This document shows, piece by piece, positions 52,307-60,495 of a DNA stretch of 64,000 nucleotides (positions are counted from its first letter, which is position 1; every line of letters begins with the position of its first letter). The DNA comes from CALAMC01 sp964459465. GTDB taxonomy: Bacteria > Zixibacteria > MSB-5A5 > GN15 > PGXB01. The stretch covers positions 1 to 64,000 of the forward strand of contig CAYWLR010000017.1 of assembly GCA_964459465.1 (NCBI GenBank), written 5' to 3'. The translations under genes were made by a program, and so were the position numbers. The notes beneath the pieces are model-generated. The model was not told where the DNA came from, did not search any database, and was given only the letters and a program-made list of their open reading frames with translations.

Positions 52307-53029
52307 TTATTCGCTGACTCCATCCTGCCAAATAAGTATCCGGCCGCAGCTATCACACGTGATCAACCGCTGGCCACGCTTGATTTCTTGTATAAGATGC
52401 GGCGAAAGCGCTTTGTAACATCCGCCGCAGGCCCGTTTGGTGACAGCCACAACTGCCGCGCCGCCCCGGTTCTTGCGGATGCGGTCATAAGTGGACATAA
52501 TGCCCCGCGGAATACGAACTTTGAGATTATTGCGGTCATCCTCTTTCATGCGGACTTTAATTCCGACCGAATCCATTTTCTCCTGCAGTATTTCCAGTTG
52601 CTTCTGGTTCTGACCGCGGATTTCGCCCGATTTCTCTTTGAGCCCGTCGATTTCCTTTTCCAGCTTTTCGATTTTCTCGATCAGTTCCAGCATACGCGTT
52701 TCTTTGCCATTAATATGTTCTTTGACCGCGTCAATCTGGGAAACCAGGGCGTCGTATTCTTTATTGGTCTTGATTGCCAGCATCTGATTCTGCAGTTTTT
52801 TCAAATTTTCCTGGTGGGTACCTAATTCCAATTCGATTGATTTTTGTTCCAATTTGGATTTTGACAATTCCGTCTCGGCGGCGCGGAATTTATCTTCCAC
52901 CTCGGAGATTTCCCGTTTGAGGTTTTCCATCATATCCGGGATATACTCCTTGGACCTTTCCAACTCGCCGAGGTCATAATCAATTACCTGCAGCTTTAAC
53001 AGTAACTCAAGTTCTTCTTGCACGGCCAT
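52307..53029 (-). CDS. Coiled-coil protein with C4-type zinc ribbon
   Basis: 240 residues. A long antiparallel coiled coil (about residues 20-180, e.g. EIDGLKEKSGEIRGQNQKQL) is followed by a zinc ribbon with two CxxC pairs (ACGGCYKAL ... ITCDSCGRILIW). This is the widespread bacterial family once named DUF164, thought to bind nucleic acid; the function is not proven. The ATG has GAGGAAAG upstream, and its stop lies 4 nt after the guaB ATG, so both share a transcript. Confidence 0.85.
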   Translation of the reverse strand: MAVQEELELLLKLQVIDYDLGELERSKEYIPDMMENLKREISEVEDKFRAAETELSKSKLEQKSIELELGTHQENLKKLQNQMLAIKTNKEYDALVSQIDAVKEHINGKETRMLELIEKIEKLEKEIDGLKEKSGEIRGQNQKQLEILQEKMDSVGIKVRMKEDDRNNLKVRIPRGIMSTYDRIRKNRGGAAVVAVTKRACGGCYKALSPHLIQEIKRGQRLITCDSCGRILIWQDGVSE

Positions 53030-53048
53030 ACTAAATCGCTTTCCTCAA

Positions 53049-53084
53049 TAAAAAACGCAGTCTCAACCGTCTTGAGACTGCGTT
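53049..53084 (-). terminator. Terminator-type hairpin between the tRNAs and the zinc-ribbon/guaB operon
   Basis: A perfect 13-bp stem (arms 53072-53084 and 53054-53066, AACGCAGTCTCAA) is followed on the minus strand by a T-run (53049-53055). It ends the tRNA transcript. It also falls inside the leader predicted from the promoter at 53138, only about 20 nt before the zinc-ribbon ATG, so it may act as an attenuator. Confidence 0.85.
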
Positions 53085-53137
53085 ATTTTCTTTATGCCTG
53101 TTATTTGGTGGCAGGCTTTTATGATTTTCAGGCCCCG

Positions 53138-53166
53138 ATAATATCGGGAATTTATGCTCGTATCAA
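53138..53166 (-). promoter_or_regulatory. Probable promoter of the zinc-ribbon/guaB operon
   Basis: On the minus strand TTGATA (53161-53166), a 17-nt spacer and TATTAT (53138-53143), between the tRNA-Val gene and the hairpin at 53049. Confidence 0.5.
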
Positions 53167-53186
53167 TCATACCAGCGTCAATTTAC

Positions 53187-53260
53187 TGGGCAATACTGGA
53201 TTCGAACCAGTGACCTCTCGGATGTGAACCGAACGCTCTAACCAGCTGAGCTAATTGCCC
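53187..53260 (-). tRNA. tRNA-Val (anticodon CAC)
   Basis: Full cloverleaf of 74 nt: acceptor GGGCAAT/ATTGCCC, D-arm GCTC/GAGC, anticodon loop TTCACAT giving CAC, T-arm ACTGG/CCAGT with TTCGAAT. The CCA end is not encoded. Confidence 0.95.
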
Positions 53261-53293
53261 GTCAAAAATCTAAAGGTTTCAAACATCATTTTC

Positions 53294-53367
53294 TGGGCCC
53301 ACCAGGACTCGAACCTGGGACCCGCTGATTATGAGTCAGCTGCTCTAACCGACTGAGCTATGGGCCC
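53294..53367 (-). tRNA. tRNA with anticodon CAT (elongator Met or Ile2)
   Basis: Full cloverleaf of 74 nt: acceptor GGGCCCA/TGGGCCC, anticodon stem GCTGA/TCAGC, loop CTCATAA giving CAT, T-arm CCAGG/CCTGG. It lacks the three G-C pairs of initiator tRNA. Elongator Met and TilS-modified Ile2 cannot be separated by eye. CCA is not encoded. Confidence 0.93.
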
Positions 53368-53384
53368 AAAAGTTAAAGTCTATT

Positions 53385-53413
53385 ATAATAAGGACTTCAT
53401 AGGAGGCCGTCAA
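53385..53413 (-). promoter_or_regulatory. Promoter of the tRNA pair
   Basis: On the minus strand TTGACG (53408-53413), a 17-nt spacer and TATTAT (53385-53390), about 18 nt before the first tRNA. Confidence 0.75.
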
Positions 53414-53489
53414 GCTCTTATTTTTAAACCCGGTCGATTAAGGCTGGGTTTCCGTGAATTTTAAGTATTTTGGCCGCCCACCCCCGGTT

Positions 53490-54485
53490 TCAGATGTGAA
53501 ACTCTATAATATCTCCATCGGACAGTTCATAGTTATTTTTGACCCTTTGGCCCTCAAATTTTCCTGTCCCCCAGATCCGGGCAAATTGAAGCTTCTGCGC
53601 AAAATCCTTATGCAAAGAAAGCGCCGCATCCTCGACCGTCCCCCCCACCGGAAGGATAATCGGATCATTGAAATCCGCTTCTCTGCCAACCGGTTTGGTA
53701 TATACCCTGATTATACCCAGCGAGTCGAAAATACCCTTACGGAATCTTTCCATGGACTGGTCATCCAGAATCGATGTCGGGAATATTTTATACTCCGACA
53801 AATTGGCTTCCAGCTCTTCCAGCCCGGCCGGCCCTCTTTCTTCCAGACATTTATGAGCGGCAATAATGCCTCTTTTATAAGTCATCCGCGGGTCTTCGAG
53901 GTGGGTGTCTATCCGGGGAGCGATGCGGATACGCTTTTCATCCAGAATCACAAACATGATTTCCACGGCTTTTATCAGGTTGGGGTCGCTGGCGTCGGCC
54001 ACAATTACGGCCAGGTCGGCCTGACGGATAAGGGGAAACACGAATGATTCGCAATATTCATGGGATATGGGCGGCGTATCAATCAGCTGTATTTGGATAG
54101 TTTCATATTTCATCATGCCGGCCACCGGTTCCCGGGTGGAAAAGGGATAGTCGCCAATGACAACCCGAGCACTGGTGAGAGCGTCGACCAGCGAAGATTT
54201 GCCGGTGTTGGGAGGGCCGATCAATATTACTTGCGCCGCTCCTTCACGGGGAATATGATCGAAAGTCTCGACAGTTTTCGCCCCGTGCGATTTTTGCGTT
54301 CCTTCAATTTGCTTGGTGAGTTTGGAGATTTTGGCCTTCATCTCGGCCTGGAGCTTGTCGGTGCCCTTGTGCTTGGGCATCATGGCCAGAAGTTCTTTGG
54401 CCAAGCGAAGCTTTTCGCGAGGGTCGCGCTCGCTTTTAAAATCGCGCTCGAGTTCGTAATATTGAGGTGGCAGGTTTGCCGGCAT
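53490..54485 (-). CDS. DRG/Obg-like GTPase with TGS domain
   Basis: 331 residues. A charged helical N-terminus precedes a P-loop GPPNTGKSS (about residues 90-98), the G3-like LIDTPP, and a C-terminal TGS domain (PVGGTVEDAALSLHKDF ... LSDGDIIEFHI). Related GTPases act on ribosomes. The usual NKxD guanine-specificity motif is not visible; the corresponding stretch reads VEIMFVILDEKRI. Nucleotide choice may therefore differ from classic Obg. AAAGGAG before the ATG lies within a palindrome (54495-54515). Confidence 0.82.
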   Translation of the reverse strand: MPANLPPQYYELERDFKSERDPREKLRLAKELLAMMPKHKGTDKLQAEMKAKISKLTKQIEGTQKSHGAKTVETFDHIPREGAAQVILIGPPNTGKSSLVDALTSARVVIGDYPFSTREPVAGMMKYETIQIQLIDTPPISHEYCESFVFPLIRQADLAVIVADASDPNLIKAVEIMFVILDEKRIRIAPRIDTHLEDPRMTYKRGIIAAHKCLEERGPAGLEELEANLSEYKIFPTSILDDQSMERFRKGIFDSLGIIRVYTKPVGREADFNDPIILPVGGTVEDAALSLHKDFAQKLQFARIWGTGKFEGQRVKNNYELSDGDIIEFHI

Positions 54486-54494
54486 AGCTTTGCT

Positions 54495-54515
54495 CCTTTA
54501 TTAATTTAATAAAGG
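54495..54515. promoter_or_regulatory. Palindrome overlapping the ribosome site of the TGS GTPase
   Basis: A perfect 10-bp inverted repeat around one central base (CCTTTATTAA / TTAATAAAGG) lies between the -10 box and the ATG. In the mRNA its right arm supplies the AAAGG of the ribosome site, so a hairpin would mask it. As DNA it could be an operator. Confidence 0.5.
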
Positions 54516-54521
54516 TCCGGC

Positions 54522-54549
54522 ATAATATCAAAAGAAATCATGGACTCAA
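54522..54549 (-). promoter_or_regulatory. Possible promoter of the TGS GTPase gene
   Basis: On the minus strand TTGAGT (54544-54549), a 16-nt spacer and TATTAT (54522-54527), overlapping the last codons of the upstream glycosyltransferase. Confidence 0.45.
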
Positions 54550-55613
54550 CGCCGGGAATTTCCTGTCAGGTTTTCATAAATTTTCATCATCTCGTCAACA
54601 TTATCATCCCAGTTATACCGTCGCAGGACAAACTCGCGCGCCTTTTGTCCCATATCGCGGCGCAGTCCCTCTTGCGTGGAAAGCCGAACAATTGCATCCG
54701 CCAGCATATCCGCATCTTCCGAAGGGACCAAAAGTCCGGTTTGACCGTCAATAACTACTTCCGGGATGCCGCCGACATTAGTGGCAATGGTCGGCAGACC
54801 GGACGCGGCCGCTTCCAGGGCTGTGACCCCAAATCCTTCCCGTCGTGACGGCATGACCAATATATCATGCCCGGACAAAACCCGGGGTATTTCGGAATTG
54901 TCGATAAAACCGATAAACTCAACTTTATCGTTTATCCCAAGCTCCATAGCCATTTTTTTAAGCCTTTGAGTCATCTTTCCTTCTCCGGCCATAGTGAGAA
55001 ACAAAAATGGGCATTTATCCAGGGCTATTCTGAAGGCGTGCAGAAGAATATCGGGGCCATACCTCTTATGATGAACTTTGATAAAAATCAGCCGGACATT
55101 ACCGGATCCTGCCGGCCGTCTATCGAGCGGCCCGATTTTAACTCCAAACGGAATTACGGCGACCGGGGGATTATCGCCCTTTATATATTTCCGAACGGCC
55201 ATTTTAAGGAATTCACCGGTGGCGGTAATGGTATCTGCGGCGTTGACAATGCGCTTGAATAAAATACGGTTGATGGGATTAACGGGAAATTCAATGATAT
55301 CGGTTCCCCATACCGACAATAAAAAGGGATGAAACCCTGATCGCCAGCCCCAATAGCCGTAACTCGAGGCATAGTGCGCGTGCACCAGATCCGGCCGAAT
55401 GTGATTGATAAGTTCTCTGACGGCCCCGGCCTGACGAAGAAACCCCAAGGCCCGGCTTCCTGAACACGGTAATTTTATAATCTCGACCCGGTCGATATCA
55501 TCGCCGCCCAACGAAATCAAGGTGAGCTCAAGTCCACGCTCGACCAGCGATCGCGCCCAGCGCTTGATATGCACCGACCGGGTATCCGCCAGCATGACGA
55601 CGTTAATCGACAT
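54546..55613 (-). CDS. Family 4-type glycosyltransferase of the polysaccharide cluster
   Basis: 355 residues, GT-B fold: an N-terminal domain with LADTRSVHIKRWARSLVERG, and a C-terminal domain with MPSRREGFGVTALEAAASGLPTI containing the EGFG...E motif of retaining GT4 enzymes. It is cytosolic, acts on a lipid-linked acceptor, and is last in the export cluster, overlapping the polymerase gene by 11 nt. Sugar specificity is unknown. Confidence 0.85.
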   Translation of the reverse strand: MSINVVMLADTRSVHIKRWARSLVERGLELTLISLGGDDIDRVEIIKLPCSGSRALGFLRQAGAVRELINHIRPDLVHAHYASSYGYWGWRSGFHPFLLSVWGTDIIEFPVNPINRILFKRIVNAADTITATGEFLKMAVRKYIKGDNPPVAVIPFGVKIGPLDRRPAGSGNVRLIFIKVHHKRYGPDILLHAFRIALDKCPFLFLTMAGEGKMTQRLKKMAMELGINDKVEFIGFIDNSEIPRVLSGHDILVMPSRREGFGVTALEAAASGLPTIATNVGGIPEVVIDGQTGLLVPSEDADMLADAIVRLSTQEGLRRDMGQKAREFVLRRYNWDDNVDEMMKIYENLTGNSRR

Positions 55614-56979
55614 TTTCCTCTTTAACCATGCGGCAGGTCAGAGCCATGAAAAAGGGAATCGGGAAGGCAGTCAAACCCCACATCCAGCCGTCCATATAAA
55701 ATATTTCTCCGAAGGCCGTCAGGGCCACTCCAAATAGTGCCATACGAATGGCCACCGGGAATTCCGACATTTTTGCTCGCGCCCGGTCAAAAGCCATTTT
55801 AAAATATCGACCGTACAGCCAAACCAGAGCCGTCGCACCCAGAATTCCGGTCTCGGCCAGGTAATGCAAAACCATGTTATGGGCCGAAAGCCCTCGTACG
55901 AGGTGACGAATGACCACAAATTTTACCGAGGGTACAGCGGCATCGACAATCCGGAAATTTCCCGGACCGATTCCCAGCCAGGGATTTTCAAGAAATGTCA
56001 GTATGGCCGTTTTCCATAGGGAAAATCGCATCAGCACCGAACTGCCCATATTCTTCGACAGGGCATAATCAAACCGCCGGACAATGCCGGAGAAAATGGT
56101 CATTCCGGCGAGAATTAACATAATAAATACGGTGGCTGCTATGAAGGCTGTTCGGACTCTTCTTCGCGCCGGATAAATTCCGATTTTCCCGGCATAATAC
56201 CAGGAAAATATGAGCAGCGCCAGCCCCACCCAGACAACCGTAAAAACCGGAAATCTTGACTGCGTGGATAATAATCCGGCCAAAAGCATTATGGTTCCGA
56301 ATCCGTAAAAACGGGCCCGAGCCGATGACGGTGCCCATACAGCATAAGCCAGCCCGACGGCAAAGGCCAGCATCATCAGATCATCGGTATACTTGCCGGC
56401 CACGCCGAAAACACGACTGGTGCCGCCCAGAGTAATGAACGATAATGTCATAATGGCCGCCTGCCCAACCATAATCCAGAAAAAAAGTTGGGGGAGTTTC
56501 TCGATGTCGTCCCGACTTATGTGGTTGAAAAACAAAACCAGCACTGTCAACTGCAGGGTCGCTCGGATAACCGGTGTAATAGAATGCACCGGGGAATAGG
56601 CCGCCAGACCGGCGATAACCATGACGCCGATCAATAAAAGATAATTGACCGTCAATCGGGGAATGGCGACACTACGTCCGATTTTGACCAAAAAGTCAAT
56701 AACCGAGGCCATTACAAGACCAATCAGGACATAGTCCGCTATCAGAAGCGTCATGCCGGGCACCGGATAGATGTCAACGGTCATAGTCATTACATACAGA
56801 TATAACAATAGCCTTGGGCTGATGGCCGTTACTAAAAGAAGAGGCAACGCCAATAACATGATGGCGGCGTTATAGCGGTCCATCATCACCAGCGGCACGG
56901 CTAACATCACCAGTAAAATCAATAAAAAGAGTGGAGCATATTCAAATGTCCGATCCGATATCTGAACTTTGGTAATCAT
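55603..56979 (-). CDS. O-antigen ligase/polymerase-family membrane protein
   Basis: About 458 residues from the ATG at 56979; the frame opens further upstream but there overlaps the flippase gene. It has ten or more transmembrane helices, and a large periplasmic loop carries the Wzy_C/WaaL-type motif NPWLGIGPGNFRIVDAA and HNMVLHYLAETG. Such proteins polymerise repeat units or ligate them to lipid A core. With a flippase, a Wzz-like and a Wza-like protein beside it, a Wzy polymerase role is the best guess. Confidence 0.8.
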   Translation of the reverse strand: MITKVQISDRTFEYAPLFLLILLVMLAVPLVMMDRYNAAIMLLALPLLLVTAISPRLLLYLYVMTMTVDIYPVPGMTLLIADYVLIGLVMASVIDFLVKIGRSVAIPRLTVNYLLLIGVMVIAGLAAYSPVHSITPVIRATLQLTVLVLFFNHISRDDIEKLPQLFFWIMVGQAAIMTLSFITLGGTSRVFGVAGKYTDDLMMLAFAVGLAYAVWAPSSARARFYGFGTIMLLAGLLSTQSRFPVFTVVWVGLALLIFSWYYAGKIGIYPARRRVRTAFIAATVFIMLILAGMTIFSGIVRRFDYALSKNMGSSVLMRFSLWKTAILTFLENPWLGIGPGNFRIVDAAVPSVKFVVIRHLVRGLSAHNMVLHYLAETGILGATALVWLYGRYFKMAFDRARAKMSEFPVAIRMALFGVALTAFGEIFYMDGWMWGLTAFPIPFFMALTCRMVKEENVD

Positions 56980-57031
56980 GTCAAAATATAATATACGATT
57001 CCCTAAATAATAGCCTTTTATTGCCCCGGGG

Positions 57032-58564
57032 CTAATTCCGTTTGCGCGCAAATCGTATTCCCGAAATATTCAAACTCCGGTCGAGGATGGCCAGCGTCAG
57101 CGCCCCTCCCAAAGCGCACAATGCCATGGTCGCGATGTCCCCCGGAAAGAGAATTTTACTGCTAAACCAATAGATGGTTACAATAATTAGGACAGTCAGT
57201 GCGGCGCCACTGACCGTTCTGGATAAAAAGCATAGGTCTTTGCGATTGTATTTCAAATCGGCGACTATCACTAAATATATCTCCGTCCCCAGAAAGGCCA
57301 AGACATATAATGCAATTGTACCACCTCCGATAGCCAGCGCCCATGATGTTTTTATAAATGTTATGCCGATGATGACTTTAACCACCAGCGCCAGCGGACG
57401 GGAAACGAGCAGAATCTTCCACATTTTAAGGGAGTACACGACGCGCGCCTGAACATAAAAAAGGGATGTTGTCAGAAGGCCGGCCAGATAGTACACCAGC
57501 ACTTCGGTTGTCATCTGGCGCGATAGTGCATTGAACTGACCGCGTTCGAAAAGAATTCTTACTATCTCATGGCGGAATATGATAAAATAAACCGCCACGG
57601 GCACGATGACCATCACCGCCAACCCAATGGCTCTATGATATAAAGCCGCCAGACCGCGACGGTCATTATCGGCGGCCTTTTCGGCTATGGACGGGAAAAG
57701 CGCCGTAGCCACCGAAAACATCAACACCCGCATCGGGGCTTGATAAATAATACTGGCATAGTTGACCGCCGAGACATGCCCGGCCTCAATCGTCAGGCCA
57801 CATAGGTAACGGTCGAACGGATCGATCAGCACCGTAATGGCTTCAATCACGACAATAATGCCAAGGAATTTCAAATATCCGCTTGAATCGATTTTATTGG
57901 AACTGACCTTTTCCGTTTGAGAATACATGAGCCATGACGGAACTATAACCATAAGCATTTGCATCAGCATTCCGGCCAACCAGGCAATCACAAAAGCGAC
58001 CGAACCCAATTGTGGATATAACGTCAGAAGAATCATTATGATAGTAATGTTAAATCCAAGCACGGCCATGGCCGGAAACAGAAAATGCTTCCGGATATGC
58101 AGGAGACTCCGATAAACAGCTTCATAGGCACGGAGCGGTATCAACAGACAGAATATGCGTCCCAATATTATGACCCGATCGGCGGCGGCCGGCGTCATGC
58201 CATCGGCCAGAAGCGGGCGAAACAGCGGGATCGTTAAAAAAGCCAGGGCTGTAAGCGCCAGTATGACGATACTGTTGGTCGTCAGAAACCCTCGACCGGA
58301 AGTACAGTGCAACCCGCCATTAATACCCGACCGTCCTTCCCAACTTAGATATGGAATGCCGGCTGACGGAATAGACTGAAATAGCAATCCGGCTATCGTC
58401 AAGGGAATGGCCATAGCCACCAGCAGAATATCATACTCGGCGCTGGTTCCGAGAAATCGGGCGATTATCGATTCACGGATAAGACCTAACAATTGCGACA
58501 GAACGGTCGCGGCAGCAATAACAATGGTAGCCTGCTTTATACCCTGTCTTTTAAGGAATTCCAT
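57032..58564 (-). CDS. MurJ/MviN-type lipid flippase
   Basis: About 510 residues from the ATG at 58564 (a GTG at 58573 is possible), with some 14 transmembrane helices. The N-terminus fits MurJ (KQATIVIAAATVLSQLLGLIRESIIARFLG) of the MOP exporter superfamily. MurJ flips lipid II, but its place between sugar-nucleotide and polymerase genes makes a Wzx-like flippase for polysaccharide repeat units more likely. No ribosome site is obvious. Confidence 0.8.
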   Translation of the reverse strand: MEFLKRQGIKQATIVIAAATVLSQLLGLIRESIIARFLGTSAEYDILLVAMAIPLTIAGLLFQSIPSAGIPYLSWEGRSGINGGLHCTSGRGFLTTNSIVILALTALAFLTIPLFRPLLADGMTPAAADRVIILGRIFCLLIPLRAYEAVYRSLLHIRKHFLFPAMAVLGFNITIIMILLTLYPQLGSVAFVIAWLAGMLMQMLMVIVPSWLMYSQTEKVSSNKIDSSGYLKFLGIIVVIEAITVLIDPFDRYLCGLTIEAGHVSAVNYASIIYQAPMRVLMFSVATALFPSIAEKAADNDRRGLAALYHRAIGLAVMVIVPVAVYFIIFRHEIVRILFERGQFNALSRQMTTEVLVYYLAGLLTTSLFYVQARVVYSLKMWKILLVSRPLALVVKVIIGITFIKTSWALAIGGGTIALYVLAFLGTEIYLVIVADLKYNRKDLCFLSRTVSGAALTVLIIVTIYWFSSKILFPGDIATMALCALGGALTLAILDRSLNISGIRFARKRN

Positions 58565-58597
58565 CAATATCACAAAGCCGAATGGATCATCAGCCGA

Positions 58598-59701
58598 TTA
58601 CCGGCAAATAGACCGGATGACTTCTATAACTTGATCCTGCTCCCCGCGGGTGAGTTCCGGATAAATCGGCAACGACAACACCGCCGCCGAGGCCTTTTCC
58701 GCATTGGGGAAATCACCCCGCCGGTAATTCAGTGACTTATAGCTTTCCAGAAGATGAAAGGGAAACGGGTAATAAATCTCGTATCCAATCCGGTTTTTTT
58801 CGAGGGCCGCGATAAGTTCATCGCGATTTTCGACGGCAATGGTGTACTGATTATAAATATGATAACGATCGTCGCGGCAAACCGGAGTTTTCAACGGTAT
58901 TCCGGTCAAATTTCGATCATAATAGGCCGCGTTGGCCTGACGTTGTTTGGTCCAGTTATCGAGATATTTCAATTTAACCAGCAAAAGCGCCGCCTGGATA
59001 GTGTCCAGCCGGGAATTGTAGCCGACTACCAGGGCGTTGTACTTCTTTTTCCAGCCGTGGCTTCGCAACATTTTGAGCGTATCCGCGAATTCCTGATTTT
59101 TTACCACAACCATGCCGCCGTCACCGGCGGCGCCAAGGTTTTTTGTCGGATAAAACGAAAAACATCCGAAATCGCCGATGGCCCCCGCCTTTTTATCTTT
59201 GTATCCGGCCCCGATCGCCTGTGCCGCATCCTCGATTATCATCAGATTATGCTGAAGGGCGATGTCACAAATGTCATCCATCTCGGCACATTGCCCGAAT
59301 AAATGAACCGGAATCACGGCCTTGGTTCTGCCCGAAATGGCCGCCGCGAATCTTTCGGGATCGATATTGTACGTTTCCGGGTCAATATCTACAAACACCG
59401 GCCGGGCGTTTAAAAGCATGATCACGCTGGCGCTGGATATGAAAGAAAACGCGGGCAGAATTACCTCATCGCCCTCGCCGACCCCGGCCGCTCGCAATGA
59501 CAGAAGCAGGGCATCGGTCCCCGAGGCCACCCCAACCCCGATGCAATCATCGCCGCACAGGGCGGCGACTTTGGATTCCAGCTCTGCCACTTCCGGGCCG
59601 TTGATGAATTTGCCATGGCGGATTACCTCGGCCGCCGCCCTTTCGAGTTCCACTCCAATAAGCTTATGCTGGCGCGAAAAATCAAGCAGGGGAACACTCA
59701 T
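58598..59701 (-). CDS. DegT/DnrJ/EryC1-family sugar aminotransferase
   Basis: 367 residues, PLP-dependent. Lys187 in FSFYPTKNLGAAGDGG is the cofactor lysine, and EDAAQAIGA and ASGTDALLLSLRA are further family motifs. It aminates a nucleotide-linked keto sugar. The acyltransferase gene 3 nt downstream would then acylate the amine, as in WbpE-WbpD or FdtB-FdtC pairs, so an N-acyl amino sugar is expected in the polymer. It could also supply the missing partner for the oxidoreductase at 8910. Confidence 0.88.
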   Translation of the reverse strand: MSVPLLDFSRQHKLIGVELERAAAEVIRHGKFINGPEVAELESKVAALCGDDCIGVGVASGTDALLLSLRAAGVGEGDEVILPAFSFISSASVIMLLNARPVFVDIDPETYNIDPERFAAAISGRTKAVIPVHLFGQCAEMDDICDIALQHNLMIIEDAAQAIGAGYKDKKAGAIGDFGCFSFYPTKNLGAAGDGGMVVVKNQEFADTLKMLRSHGWKKKYNALVVGYNSRLDTIQAALLLVKLKYLDNWTKQRQANAAYYDRNLTGIPLKTPVCRDDRYHIYNQYTIAVENRDELIAALEKNRIGYEIYYPFPFHLLESYKSLNYRRGDFPNAEKASAAVLSLPIYPELTRGEQDQVIEVIRSICR

Positions 59702-59704
59702 AGT

Positions 59705-60466
59705 CTATTCCTCCCAACCCTGGTTTTCGAGCAGTTGTTCTTTCGGAACCGGGCCCTTGTGTTTGGCTGGAATCCCGGCATAAACTTCTTTGGCTGGGCA
59801 ATCCTTGGTTAATAGCGCCCCGGCCGCCACCATGCCATCCTCATTAATCGTCTTTCCCGGCAATATAGTGGCATGGACGCCGATGCGTCCGCCTTTCTTG
59901 ATTGTCACCCCCTTATAATGCTTCTTGCGTTCTTCGGAACGCCCGGCATAGTTATCGTTCGACGTGGCCACACAGGGCGAGACAAATACCCGGTCGCCGA
60001 GAACCGAATGGGCCGTGATATAGGCATTTGTTTCCAGCTTGCAATATTTTCCGATTGTACAAAAATTCTCGACCGCCACGCCCCGACCGACAATAGTCAT
60101 AGCCCCGATGGTAACATTCTCGCGCACCGTTGCCAGGTCGGCTATTAACACTTGTTCGTCAAGACGACACCCGCGATAAATTACGCAATGGGATCCTACT
60201 AAACAGCCCGATCCTATTTGCGCCGCCGGAAGGACGTCTTCTTTGGTAATGGCCGAATTGACCGAGCGCATCGGCCGTTTCCCGATTATGGCGCCGTCGT
60301 CGATTCGGACATTGTCGCCCACGACAGTATCGTCATGGATAACAACATGATGCCCGATCCGGCACCCAACCCCGATTGTAACATTGGCTCCAAAATGACA
60401 ATAGGAGCCGTACATGGTATCTTTGCCGATTTTAGCCGATTCGTGTATAGAAGACTGGTTCATCAT
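59705..60466 (-). CDS. Left-handed beta-helix sugar N-acyltransferase
   Basis: 253 residues made of hexapeptide repeats (IGVGCRIGHHVVIHDDTVVG ... IGAMTIVGRGVAVENF). They break at SNDNYAGRSEERKKHYKGV, as in WbpD/WlbB-type acetyltransferases, and end with AGIPAKHKG. It acylates an amino group on a nucleotide sugar using acetyl-CoA or another acyl donor. It is paired with the aminotransferase that follows in the operon. Confidence 0.85.
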   Translation of the reverse strand: MMNQSSIHESAKIGKDTMYGSYCHFGANVTIGVGCRIGHHVVIHDDTVVGDNVRIDDGAIIGKRPMRSVNSAITKEDVLPAAQIGSGCLVGSHCVIYRGCRLDEQVLIADLATVRENVTIGAMTIVGRGVAVENFCTIGKYCKLETNAYITAHSVLGDRVFVSPCVATSNDNYAGRSEERKKHYKGVTIKKGGRIGVHATILPGKTINEDGMVAAGALLTKDCPAKEVYAGIPAKHKGPVPKEQLLENQGWEE

Positions 60467-60495
60467 CGCCTCTGAAATAATATGGATTTACCTTT

